Source of the DNA: Phlebiopsis flavidoalba
Taxonomy: Eukaryota; Basidiomycota; Agaricomycetes; Polyporales; Phanerochaetaceae
DNA length: 64,000 nt
Direction of reading: 5' to 3'
NCBI GenBank assembly: GCA_035772785.1
Contig: JAOCPU010000002.1
Location: forward strand, 62,001 to 126,000
The translations under genes and the position numbers were made by a program. Below are positions 48,938-59,395 of the stretch, piece by piece (the first letter of the stretch is position 1; every line of letters starts with the position of its first letter). A model generated the notes under the pieces. It did not search any database, had not been told where the DNA came from, and was given only the letters and a program-made list of their open reading frames with translations.

Positions 48938-49064
48938 GAGACACATGGGAAAAGGGGCGAGACGGCGTAGGGCAAGAGCGAGGCGGTGTGGAGGAAGGGG
49001 CGAGACGATGGGGAGAAAGAGTGAGACAATGTAGAGGAAGAGTGAGATGGCGTAGAGGAACAGT
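48938..49064 (+). repeat. 21-bp minisatellite, six copies
   Basis: Six consecutive units of 21 bases (one is 22) each begin GAGRC or GAGAT, with a purine-rich body such as GAGACAATGTAGAGGAAG. Units differ at several positions, so the array is not recent. On the minus strand it translates as short Leu/Pro/Ser repeats, which I do not take as coding. Confidence 0.75.
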
Positions 49065-50351
49065 TGAGTCGGAGAGGCCGGGTCATAACGTTCATTGTAC
49101 ACGACTTGAAAATGGGGTCCGGGGCCTTTGGTACGACGTGATCGGTAGCTTGAAGGGTAAACGAAATTAAGAGTATGAAACTTTTGGACGGACGAAAGCC
49201 CTTACATACCTCCCACGAATCCGCTTTCAATGGTTCCTAGTCGGCTTCTTTGTGTGCGGTCTTCGTGATGTGTTGCGGCTGATGAGACGGCTGCGTAGGT
49301 GCAGACGGTGCACACACCGAATGGAGGGCAGTATCGAACGGGCCTCTTGGTATGTACACTTCGCAGAACGCGGAGACTGAGCGGGTCGAGTCATGACGCA
49401 CTAAGTCGGTCAGACACGACTGGTAAGCGCATGTTTGGTGATAGAAAAGACACCGGGGTGCCCACATGAGCAGTACAGCGGCCCACAATGCCCACCACGT
49501 CTGAATGGTCCGTCCTTCTCAGCGAAGATAGTCCCGCTCTACGTGTCGCCGGGTTGCTCGTGGCCCCCCCCAGCGACGAGCGTACGTTAAACGCACACCT
49601 CTAACGACAAAGTCAAGCTAGATGGACGCGCTCAATCGAGCGGACGGGCGCTGTCCCAAATCAGTACGCGCATTGCAGGAAGAGCACTGAGCTGAAGGAG
49701 AGAATAGAGCCCACTTGACTGGATTAATCACACTAGATTGCTGGTGGAGTAGGTGAGCGCATACGGAATGAGGCGCATGTTCCTGGATCACAGGGTTCTC
49801 GTGAGTTGTGTGGATGGACCTATTCGTCTGTATGAATCAGAACTGCATGGGCCTTGGCCCGGTTTTTTTATGTCTGATATGTGAATCGTTCTTCTAAGTC
49901 TTCGTGCTCGACATGGAGAGCTACCAGCAGTGAGCAGGATACCTGATAAGCATGGCATGCGGACATGCGTGGGAGACCCATATTTTTTGCACAGGTCTTC
50001 TCTATGCCACTCTCACTCCTCTGGCGTCCCAGTCAATAGGTAGCAGAGCCGGAGAGTTTCATGTTACTTACCAACGCAATCTGACCATAGCCGTCTATCA
50101 AATGGCTATGCTAGAGAAAAGTGACAACCAAAAATGATGGCGTGACACAGCCATCACATGAGTGTATGTCACACTGTGACAAAGGTAGCCAATTTTGGTT
50201 TTGTTGCACGAGTCAACACTCAATGACCCCGAGTTGATCTCTATTTACAGCTTATGCATGGTATAATAAGTAGAAAATAGTACATAAATTATCCGTTGGT
50301 GATTCGTGAACAAAGTGAAAACGTGAGGTCACGGAGGTGCAAGCGCCTGTC
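49065..50351. other. No gene recognised
   Basis: Contains an 8-base C run at 49564-49571. Frames of 60-105 codons without motifs. Nothing else seen. Confidence 0.4.
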
Positions 50352-50417
50352 ATGGCACAGACGGGCGCCAACGGCACAGACGGCACAGAGGCACAGAGGC
50401 ACAGACGCCGGCACAGA
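50352..50417 (+). repeat. Short GGCACAGA-type tandem repeat
   Basis: The octamer GGCACAGA and close variants recur about seven times with spacers of 0-6 bases. It lies 220 bases before the larger degenerate array and may be a related expansion. Confidence 0.6.
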
Positions 50418-50524
50418 ATTCCCAAATCCCGGACTTTCTGCTCCTCAGATGGACGGGGCCACAGCGCGTCGCCGGGTGCCGGGCACAACCAGGGTCCGCC
50501 GACGCAATGACGGCGGAGAAAACG

Positions 50525-50580
50525 ACTAGCGGATGCGGGCCATTTCTGGCTCGACCAATTCATGAATAATTTTGTGTGAC
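50525..50580 (+). repeat. Dispersed repeat, partial copy 1
   Basis: CTAGCGGATGCGGGCCATTT, then TCTGGCTCGACCAATTCATG and AATAATTTTGTGTGA. The same block occurs inverted at 59291-59344 and directly at 62031-62084. This copy shares only about the first 55 bases; the part with GCGCGCTGATACGT seen in the other two copies is missing here. Confidence 0.7.
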
Positions 50581-50639
50581 GCACCAAGGACCGCGCCCAC
50601 AACAGGGCTAAACGTTAACCCCCGGGTGTCCAGGAGTCA

Positions 50640-51790
50640 ACGTTGACTCGCAGTGACAAACGGCGCGCGGCATCACCAACGACGAACGGCGCAGAAGACC
50701 GCCACTGACCGACAGCGTCGGTGATCGCCAACGACGAACGACACAGAAGACCACCACCGACGCACGTCGCGGGACACCGCCAGCGACAAAACGGCACCAG
50801 AGGGCCGCCAACGACGACCAACGGCACCGGAGGGCCGCCAACGACGAGCCAGCGCGGACACCGCCACGACAAAGGACGCGACAAGCGGCGAAACGGGACA
50901 GGAGGCCGCCAGCGACGCACGGCGCGGCGCACCGCCAGCGAAGAACACCCCGCTGCAACCACCAGCAACGAACGCCGCAGGCGATGGCCAGGCGCGGTGC
51001 ACCACCAACGACGCACGGCGCGGCGCACTACCAGCGCACGAACATACGCAGGAGACGGTCAGGCGCGGCGCATCACCAGCAACTCACGGCGCGGGACACC
51101 ACCAGCGACGAACGCCGCAGGAGATGACCAGCGACGAATGTCGCAGGGGACGGCCAGCGATGAACGGCACCGGACGCCAACAAGACGGCCAACGAGAATG
51201 AGACGGCCAGCAACGAGGCGGCCAGCGACGAACATCGCAGGAGACGTGCCAGGCGCGGCGCCCCATGCACCAGCGACGAACGGCGCGGCGCATCACCACG
51301 AACACACGGCGCGGGACACTACTAGCGACAAACGCCTGCAGGAGACGACCAGCGACGAATGTCGCAGGATGCCGCCAGCGACGAACGGTCACCGGAGAGC
51401 CGCCACGACGAGCAGTGCGGACATCACAAATGAGCGAGAAACGACGCAGGAGACGACCAGCGACAAACGGCGCGCGAAGCAAGCGGCGAACGGCGCAGGA
51501 GGCATCCAGCGACGCACGGCGCGGTGCACCTACCCCCAGCGAAGAACACCCCGCTGCACCACCAGCAACGCGACGGCCAGGCGCGGTGCAGAGGCGGCCA
51601 GTGACAAGACGGCCTATGAGACGGCCGGACGAGACGGTCGCGAACACACGGCCGCGAACGAGACGGTCAGCATTGAACACACGGCCGCGAGCAAAGACGG
51701 CCAATGAGACGAGGGGGCCAATGAGACAGCCAGCGACGATGCAGCCAGGCGCATAGATGGCCGCCAACGAGACGACATCCAACAAACAGA
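50640..51790 (+). repeat. GC-rich degenerate tandem array
   Basis: About 1.15 kb built from variants of CAGCGACGAACGGCGC, GCGGCGCACCACCAGCGACG and AGGAGACGACCAGCGACGAA. Higher-order units near 60-300 bases recur (for example CCCCGCTGCA with ACCACCAGCAACG at about 50948-50970 and again at 51549-51570). All six frames are unusually open because the words avoid stop codons; the 328-codon frame at 50721-51707 and its minus-strand partners follow from that and are not called as genes. Confidence 0.8.
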
Positions 51791-52458
51791 CGGCCGGACA
51801 AGACGGTCAGCGCACAGACGGCCGCCAACCGGTTGCGACTCATTGATAGCGGGATCCACGAGACCGATCGACGAGATCGACACAACGAGAACGGCGGCAC
51901 GACAACATGGTGCACCACGATGGCACGACGACGCGGTCAGCGAAGGCACAACGATACCGTGAACAGAGACATGATGAGGTGGTCAGATGTCAAAAGTCCA
52001 TTTACTATTAGATCTTGCAAGGGTAGTAGGCAAGACTGTGTAGTAGAAATAGTTATGGTTCACGGAAAATGAGATACAATGAAGTTTACAGATGAATACT
52101 ACTGTATGGAATCTTAGCTAGGCTCTAGAGTGTCAATATTGGCACCGGTCCGGCGCATTTTGAGCACGTCACGGCGAGAGTGTCTTCATCCTTCATGAGA
52201 CCGAGGCGACTGGGCGCAAGTGCTTTGTGGCCGATAACCTGTTATGGATGTGTGAGAGCTGTCTGACAGAGTGAGTGCATTTCTACCTCATAGCACCTGT
52301 TCATTGCGGTAGCCCTTCTATGTGGTAGATAGACACATAGAATATATGTTGTCTCTTATTCTTGAAGAGCCCGATGAAATACTTTATATTCCTATCCAAT
52401 AAACAAGAGGCGTGAGCAGTGTCCGAAAGTGGACACGATCAAAGCGTCGTGGCGCACG
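51791..52458. other. No gene recognised
   Basis: Sequence between the tandem array and the left arm of the inverted-repeat element. No motif seen; a few short frames only. Confidence 0.4.
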
Positions 52459-52820
52459 CGGGCGCTAACGCTGGAACGAAAGTTCAAGGAAGTTGTGCGA
52501 GCTGCAGGAGTTGAAAACATCGGGCGCTTAGCGTACACGACTTGAGCGGGAGGTAGTTTTCAGGGGTCTGCATAGTTAGTAGTAATATTCAGAGGCCAGA
52601 TCCATGTACGACAATGTCAGAAAATCGGACAAGTTTTGATTCAAATTTGTATTCGAAACCCTAGGGTTAAGGTTGACAGACGCCCAAGGGACGCTCAATT
52701 TTGAATCGAACGGTAACAAAATTCACACACTTTCCCACGCTTACTACGAAATTTTGGGTTAGGAAGAGAACCCCAATACCCAAACACGCATTGGAAACGA
52801 TTTATTATTCATAAATCGTA
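52459..52820 (+). repeat. Left inverted arm
   Basis: Contains CCCTAGGGTTAAGGTTGACA near 52660-52680 and ends internally at the palindromic CGATTTATTATTCATAAATC. The matching arm lies inverted at 55353-55718. Confidence 0.8.
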
Positions 52821-52926
52821 AAAGTCACGCACGACGCGCTGCTTTTCAAGCGCGCTAATTCAACAGGCGTGCGAAGCAATGTCGTAAGCAACTCTGATTG
52901 GCTCAACGCAGGTAGGCAGCGGTAAG

Positions 52927-53413
52927 AGGACCCCTGACAATGGGAGGGAAACCCTACCCGGCGTCCGTTATAAATTTGGGGGGCCGGAGGCCCCCCCAGC
53001 CGGCGAAAATCCGTATCGAAATGCAAGATTTTGGTCCGGATGGCTACCCGTTTTGTCCGTATGTGGTCGGGCGGACTTGAGCGGCAGCCTGCCCAAAGTC
53101 CGTAAGCATGTCGAGGCAGAACCTAATGACATGTCATCATCTGAGGTTGAACTGATCCAAATCGCGCCAAAGGAAGGTAAACCTGCGAGATCAATGTAGA
53201 ATTGATGAGGTAAGAGCCGTGGATGAAGCAATAATGATTGTTGTATATTAGGTATGCCCTGGCGAAAGTCCGTATACTGGTCGGTGCCGCAGGCCGGACG
53301 CCGGCGAAAATCCGTATGATTTGGACCCAAATTTGACCGCTTTCCGTCCGTGTTCTGGGGGCGGTTTGGCAAAAATCTCTGGGGAGGGTTTCCCTCCCAT
53401 TGTCAGGGGTCCT
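52927..53413. mobile_element. 487-bp MITE with 29-bp inverted ends and 8-bp duplication
   Basis: The ends are perfect inverted repeats of 29 bases: AGGACCCCTGACAATGGG onward at 52927-52955 and its complement at 53385-53413. GCGGTAAG flanks both sides (52919-52926 and 53414-53421) as a direct duplication of 8 bases. Inside, the word GGCGAAAATCCGTAT or close forms recur near 52996, 53096, 53250 and 53301 as subterminal repeats. No coding capacity. An 8-bp duplication fits hAT or the KDZ-type superfamilies; the terminal bases do not decide. It is inserted just inside the left arm of the larger inverted-repeat element and is therefore younger than it, or the host sequence there was not part of it. 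Confidence 0.9.
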
Positions 53414-54037
53414 GCGGTAAGCGCCATCACTCGCTGGGAGCGTCTAAGTATGCTGGCAGCGAGTTTCGTCTCTGACCGTCCTCTGCACCCCGCAGCCTAG
53501 AGTCTGGATACTTCAACGTCCTACGCAGTCGCCCGAAGCAATGCGTGCCATATGAACCACACTGCATGTATGAGCCAACGAGCTCTGGATGTCTGCCGAG
53601 GTCCACGGGTACGTCTTTGCACGCTGCTACTAGAAAATCTATCCCGCGCGTCCATCACAAGCTTCGACACACGAGCCCCACTCCTGCCTTCCAACACGGT
53701 ATGGAATGAACAGAATGCAGCCTGTTACATGATTTGATATCTCCTGGGATTGTAGAAGTCGTTTACCACTTGGAAGCAACTCCTTGATTGCTTCGGCGGG
53801 TTTCGTACGGTCTCTGTCGCCCTACTCCTCGCTCCAATCATGTCCCTAGGCCTTGCGCGTACTCACCTCCTCTAGCAACTTATGTCAGCTAAACGGTCCC
53901 TTGCTGCAAGAAAAAACACCGCCCACGAGTCAGGACGACCCACAGCGGCGGCGAGCCTCGGCCACCGTCCTGAGAGGCACCCACTCGTAATTGGGCCCCC
54001 CTTCTGTTTCACCCTCCAGTACACACAGGACATATAA

Positions 54038-54544
54038 TTGACACCCTCTAGACTCATATATTCTTGCCCTACGTGGCTCAAACCCTGGCTTACGCACCTT
54101 CACCCCGTGACCCCTTGTGTGTCATCTTCGGTATATCCGCTTGGCACACCTCTAAACACCATATTTATGGATGTTATCTCTTCTATCTACGACTCGCATT
54201 CTCTCGCTCGGATGCTGCAGCACGCTATCTGCCAAACTGCCACCCTGTGTGCAGAGCCGGTCGGACTATCCGTCGCCGCGATCTCGTTTGAGACGGTGCT
54301 CACGGCTATCATTGTGTATTCCGTCTTATTTTTTCCTATGAAGCATATTCTCAGACAGATGAATGCGGGCGAAAAGAGCGTGGACGAACGTGCGAGGTGC
54401 GCGCCGGCCGCTACATCGAAAAAACAAGCGGCGGACGCGTCGCGAAAGGTTCCCCGGCCCCACGGAAACCCTCGTCTACAAACTCGGAAGGAACACCGGC
54501 CCATACACTGCGGCAGAAAGGCGAGACGGCTTTCTTGCACATAA
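54038..54544 (+). CDS. 168-codon frame inside the inverted-repeat element
   Basis: The frame holds a hydrophobic stretch (TVLTAIIVYSVLFFPMK) preceded by ICQTATLCAEPVGLSVAAI and followed by a basic Lys/Arg-rich tail (EKSVDERARCAPAATSKKQA). One membrane helix with a basic cytoplasmic tail is possible. No transposase motif is visible. The first codon is not ATG; an ATG occurs at 54170. Function unknown and chance not excluded. Confidence 0.25.
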   Translation: MTPSRLIYSCPTWLKPWLTHLHPVTPCVSSSVYPLGTPLNTIFMDVISSIYDSHSLARMLQHAICQTATLCAEPVGLSVAAISFETVLTAIIVYSVLFFPMKHILRQMNAGEKSVDERARCAPAATSKKQAADASRKVPRPHGNPRLQTRKEHRPIHCGRKARRLSCT

Positions 54545-54663
54545 TTACAAGCCTCTTGTGTGTTTGCTTCTTGCCTCGAGCTTTTATGATACTGACGTGT
54601 GTTCTATCCTTGCGCCCGGTCATGTGGCAGGGGGTGGACGGAGGGTGCGCGAAGTAACGGGAA

Positions 54664-54750
54664 GTTGTTAACTGTTTCTAACTGGGCCCCGCCAAACTTT
54701 AGGCGCTAACTGGGTTAACTGTGCGCCTAACGTGACGTTTTAACTGTTGG
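54664..54750 (+). repeat. TAACTGT-rich tract 1
   Basis: Recurring words TAACTGTTTC, TAACTGGG and TTTTAACTGTT within about 85 bases. Similar tracts occur at 55257-55350, 59346-59395 and 59842-59909. Confidence 0.65.
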
Positions 54751-55256
54751 ACTCTGCTCGCTGTGGTGTGCATAATGCTCTGACTGTGACACTTTGTACA
54801 TTAGATGAGCACGGGTGTCGGGTACATGCACATGATATAATACAATGAGTGCACACTGAGGACGATTGGCGAACTTAACGGCACAACAGTCATGACTTAA
54901 TAAGTAACTTAACCAGTACTTTTGCGCCAACATCGGGGCCTTTGTGTGGGGCGATCTGAGTACGTTGCCATTGCTGCTAATATTTCTTTGAATATCTAAC
55001 CTGAGATATAGTATCATAGTCGAAAGGCTCACAATGATAGTGAGTGTTTGGTCCGCAGCCCGCGGACCTCCTTCAACGACGCCATGCACAATGGGCCCGG
55101 GCTGCAACAAGATTTTGTCAGCTACTTCCACCTACACAGTCAATGTCAAGACACTCGTATTGCGTTTACCATGCAAAACAACGACCGCGCAAGGCATTGA
55201 TAGCGTGCAGCACTCTGGTAGAGCCCTAGTAACTGCTGATAACTACTTATCACATC

Positions 55257-55350
55257 CTGTAATCGTCTGTAACTGGCCGTAAACTGTTCTTAGCTGGCCG
55301 TAATTCCTGGTTGAACTTTTTTCGTAACTGTCCGTAACTGTTTCAAACTG
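55257..55350 (+). repeat. TAACTGT-rich tract 2
   Basis: GTAACTGGCCGTAAACTGTT, then CGTAACTGTCCGTAACTG and TTTCAAACTGTT directly before the right inverted arm. The spacing between ACTGT words is about 10-20 bases. Confidence 0.7.
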
Positions 55351-55352
55351 TT

Positions 55353-55718
55353 ACGATTTATGAATAATAAATCGTTTCCAATGCGTGTTTTTGGGTATTG
55401 GGGTTCTCTTCCTAACCCAAAATATTCGTCGAAAGCATGGGAAAGTGTGAATTTTTGTTACCGTTTCGATTCAAAATTGAGCGTCTCTTGGGCGTCTGCC
55501 AACCTTAACCCTAGGGTTTCGAATACAAATTTGAATCAAAACTTGTCCGATTTTCTGACATTGTCGTACATGGATGGATCTGGCCTCTGAATATTGCTAC
55601 TAACTATGCAGACCCCTGAAACTACCCCCGCTCAAGTCGTTACGCTAAGCGCCCGATGTTTTCAACTCCTGCAGCTCGCTCAAACTTCGACGAACTTTCG
55701 TTCCAGCGTTAGCGCCCG
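55353..55718 (-). repeat. Right inverted arm
   Basis: Inverted partner of 52459-52820. It begins at the small palindrome ACGATTTATGAATAATAAAT and ends with CCAGCGTTAGCGCCCG. Differences from the left arm include extra T in T runs (55389, 55456, 55468) and a duplicated GATG. Confidence 0.8.
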
Positions 55719-58460
55719 TCCGTCCGCAGCCTTGCCTTGCGGAGGACATATACTCTGCTGTGCTAGCGGGTATTTGGTGATCTCTAAAACCTTTCTCTCA
55801 GTCATAAATGTATTATTCAACATTTGTGTCTCTGTTGACATGCCAATCGACGTCAATGCGTTCATGTTTCTGCACCTTGTCGAGTTTCGGCATTCTCCGT
55901 GCGCCACAACGGTTCTGATCGCTTCCGCTGCGTGTCTGCCCTGCACTCTCTCTCTCTCTCGCCCTCGCGCCCATGCTCTTCAAGCGCACCCCATCATGCG
56001 CACGCCATGCACCCCGCCATCGTCGCGCGGCGGCAATCAACTTCTTGTGCATCCTACCTCTCACCCCACCAATCCTCCAGGGGTGGGCTTGTTGTCCGCG
56101 CACACACCGCCCTTGCAGGCTTCGCCCCCACGCTACTCTCACCTTCGACCTCGCGCGCTCACGTCATCGCAAGAACGAGACTATCAACCTCATGCTCATG
56201 CCGTCACGCACCGTCGCAAGAACGAGGGACCACCCGCTCACGTCTTTGTAACAAGACGACTGACCTCGCACTCACGCCGTCACAACTTAAAGACGCCGCC
56301 ACAAGAAGATGACCGACGCCCGGGACGACACTTTCTGCTGCGCACGTCGACCTCGCACTCGAGCTCACACCGTCAACGCTCATGGCACGCTCTCGCGCCC
56401 TCGACCTCACACACCCAATTGACACCCCAAACGAGCCCACCACACAAGGAGCGGGCTCCAAGAACCGACCTCGGATGACCATGCCATGGCAACTTTCGCA
56501 AAGTCCGCGGCGCAAGGCCCGTTTGGCCGCACGAGATGCGCATGTGGTGGAGGGGGATTCGTGGTGCAACTAGGATGGGGATAGTGAAGAACTGGAGATG
56601 GCGAGGCCGAGAGGTGAGCAGGGATAAGTGTCAACACACGACGCGCGGTTCAGAGGGCTATTCCACAAAACAGGCCGCCGCACGTCCCGAGAGGTCTTCA
56701 AGATACGGCGTGCAACCATGGCGGTGTGTTTGCAAGAGGATTTGTCACGTGCGAGACACCGTGGGGAGAGGTAGAACTAGAGACAAAAGGTAAGCACAAT
56801 GCTTTCCAAAAAACAAATGGGACACTCACCATAAGTTCATAGAGTCCCCACACGAGAACCCCCACAAGTTCCGTTGCTGTTAGGACGAGACGCGCACGAC
56901 ACGGCGTGCTCCAGAACCCCTCTCACCACACCGCGACACTGCCCCGCCCCGTCCTTCGACGTCGCACCTGCAACAGCTCAAATACCACGCACGACGCAGG
57001 CAGACCACCGCCGCTGTGGGCCACCACCTCGCTCACGCGGCATCAATACGTCCATCTCGGCGCGACGCATGTGCTGCGATTTCATGTGCGAAACGCCGCT
57101 GGGGTGCCGGGAGTTCTTCAGACCGCGGGTGCGCACCACGCCGGGGCGTCGTGCGTGTTTGCGAGAGGCGGAGGGGAAACGTGCGCGGTGGACGGGAGAT
57201 TTGTACTCAGGGCGCGAGACACGACGGGGCGTGCTTCACGAGGGACGACGTAAGCACGATGCATCTTTTCAAAAGGAATGGCACGCTCACCGTTTGATTC
57301 TAGTGACATTTTCAAAGCAGCGACGATGCCGAGGGTTTAATGGCTGGATGGTCTGGGTCCGCGTGTGCTCCGTGAGGCTGTTTTGTAGCACGGCCAGGGA
57401 AAGTCCAGATAGACCATTGTGTGGCGGTGCGCCGTGTGCATTTGCGAGACTCAGAGAGGAGCAGACGCAAAACAGGTACCATGGATGGAGACGCGACGTG
57501 CGCAAGACCCAAAGGGCGGAGTCATTCAGCCAGTGATAGGAGGTGAGCAAAGCACTTTTACAGAAAAAACTGTATACTTACCACCAGTCCAAAGAGGGGC
57601 TGCAGACATCTTGCTAACCGCATGGAAAGTGGCGCCGTCAGCAGGAATGGCGCCTGGCATGGTGCACCCGCACCTCTCCCACTGTGCCGCGACCTAAGTA
57701 CCCAGCACACGACCGACGAGGTATCTGGACCACAGGTGAGCATTACAACACTCCCAGAGTGTACGTCGGGGACGTACTGACCTCCGATCCTCAGAGTGTA
57801 TGTCCTGTCTTGACGGCATTGCCAACCGTGCTCGTCACTAGACGCAGCGAGCGCTGGCTGGTGAGGGGAGATGGTAAGTGTCACATTAGACATATTTTGC
57901 AAACAAGAAGCTTACTCCGGGACAAACAGCGAGCGAAACTCTGCCGTGCGATGTGAAGGGTCGCAGATGCTGACGCGGCGCGTTTCAGCTCAACTCCGCT
58001 CAGGTCAACTCAGTCATGCGCACTCGCCCGAGGTTGTGCGGCCATGGCATATCCCATCTGTTTCACACAGACTCTCGCTTGCTGAAGCCGAGACCGCAGG
58101 ATCTCGACGTGTACCCTTGGTTTGCTCAAGATTTCATGCCGAGACGTCAGGTATCTCTGGTTTGTGGCCCATGAAATGGAGATTTCACATTGACCTTGAT
58201 GTTAATTGCCAGCACGCACCTGCTCTCCTATACACCACACATAGTATTGTACTGCATGTCATTCCTTCTATCGGATGTTCTATTTGCTCGGATTCAACGT
58301 CTATGGATATCTGTGAGCCTTTATATCAATGGTTCAGCCCTTCCCGTCATGCAATATATAGGTACGCCCAACATGTCCACATGGCACTGCGCGCCTCTCG
58401 AAAACACGAGTGCATATTGCGTTAATCGGGACCTGCTCACCTCTATCCATTACTCTAACC
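55719..58460. other. GC-rich stretch with loosely repeated modules, no gene recognised
   Basis: Between about 56730 and 57780 a pattern recurs three or four times: a GTGTTTGCRAGAG-like word, about 60-110 bases, then GTAAGCAC or GTGAGCA and, some 35-45 bases on, CTCACC or CTTACC (for example 56791 and 57251). The stretch at 56000-56560 is rich in CTC and CACC with many open frames. I recognise no protein family. The part just before 58461 should hold the RidA promoter, but no clear TATA box is seen. Confidence 0.4.
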
Positions 58461-58982
58461 ATGCCACAGATCGTTCACAGCCCAGATACGCTACCGCCCA
58501 TGTCAGTCTTCTCACAGGCTTCCATATCACGAGGGATGGTATACGTATCTGTCAACATTGGATGCAATCACGATCTGAAGACCCTCGTCGAGGGCGACAT
58601 ACAGGCGCAGACGGTGAGTTCCTGCGGCTCTCCATGTCTTGCCTATGTTCATGACACTCCACGGTGCGCAGCGTTGGAGAACATGGCCAAGGTTTTTAAC
58701 GCTGCATGCTCTGGTCTCGAGCATATTGTCAAAGCAAATATCTACTTCACCCACATGGCCGACTTTGCGCCATGATCAAGATCTATGCACAGGCGCGTCA
58801 AGTTACATCTGACTCTGGAGCAGCACACTATGCCTGCGCGGGTACGTGATTCGCCAATATCTTTGAGTGTTCTGTGACGTTTTCCGCACCCCGTTTTGTG
58901 TGTGCAGACCTGCATCGGTGTCCAGATGCTCCCGCTGGGCGCGGATGTTGAGATTGAGTGAATTGCAGAGATACCGCAGTAA
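58461..58982 (+). pseudogene. RidA (YjgF/YER057c/UK114) family protein, disrupted
   Basis: RidA proteins are small trimeric enzymes that hydrolyse reactive enamine/imine intermediates of amino-acid breakdown, in the cytosol or mitochondrion. From the ATG at 58461: MPQIVHSPDTLPPMSVFSQA, SISRGMVYVSVNIGCN, LVEGDIQAQT, an intron (58614-58671), ALENMAKVFNAACSGLEHIV, KANIYFTHMADFAPM, KIYAQ, an intron (58842-58907) and TCIGVQMLPLGADVEIE. The conserved substrate-binding Arg of the P-A-R-T/S-C motif is kept: PAR before the second intron, TC after it. The usual length is about 130 residues, which fits. Breaks are a one-base loss at the first junction, another after MADFAP, and TGA where a Cys is usual after VEIE (58959-58961), with IAEIPQ still readable behind it. 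No mitochondrial leader is seen. Confidence 0.8.
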
Positions 58983-59160
58983 AATTACTGGGACTTATCG
59001 ATGGTGGGACTGCAGTCGAATTTAACGTTCGATCTGCACGCGCCGATTTCAGAATCCAACTCAAGCTCAAGCTCGCTGCTAAACCCTAATATTGAGTGCA
59101 ATCCATTTTAATTTCCAGATGCAAAACTAGTGTAGATTTTATTCACCCATTTGCGAACAG

Positions 59161-59344
59161 ATGAATGCCTGTAAAAATCCGTTCACGTATCAGCGCGCAC
59201 ACGAGCCGAGCGCAGCTCGGCGAGGAGCGCGCCCGATAGAGCATTATGGCGAGCGTTATCTGACAAATACTGCAAGTACTTACTCTGAGTCACATGACAT
59301 TATTCATAAATCGGTCGAGCCAGAAATGGCCCCACACCCGCTAG
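59161..59344 (-). repeat. Dispersed repeat, copy 2 (inverted)
   Basis: Read on the minus strand it begins CTAGCGGGTGTGGGGCCATT, continues TCGACCGATTTATGAATAAT and, about 100 bases on, GCGCGCTCCTCGCCGAGC and GTGCGCGCTGATACGT. The same order is found on the plus strand at 62031-62205, so the two copies face each other across 2.7 kb that contains membrane-protein copy C. Confidence 0.8.
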
Positions 59345-59345
59345 T

Positions 59346-59395
59346 TTCTAACTGTGCTCACTGCTCCTAACTGTTCTGACTGCTCTTGACCATTT
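59346..59395 (+). repeat. TAACTGT-rich tract 3
   Basis: TTTCTAACTGTGCTCACTGC and TCCTAACTGTTCTGACTGC directly abut repeat copy 2. Confidence 0.6.

Larger units (their letters stand above)
52459..55718. mobile_element. Element with about 360-bp inverted arms
   Basis: Two arms face each other: 52459-52820 and 55353-55718. They match over their whole length by eye at roughly nine in ten bases, with differences that include homopolymer length changes and a 4-base GATG duplication near 55573. Both outer ends read CGGGCGCTAACGCTGG inward, and both inner ends stop at a small palindrome around TTTATTATTCATAAAT. The sequence outside the outer ends does not match, so the arms mark a real unit of about 3.26 kb. 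I see no clear target-site duplication and no transposase. Inside lie a MITE, a 168-codon frame and TAACTGT-rich tracts. It could be a non-autonomous DNA transposon with long terminal inverted repeats or a chance inverted duplication of a repeat. Confidence 0.7.

Noticed and set aside
50721..51707. 328-codon plus-strand frame and long minus-strand frames
   Set aside because: They lie wholly within a degenerate tandem array whose words avoid stop codons in several frames; the protein is a Thr/Arg/Pro word repeat with no domain.
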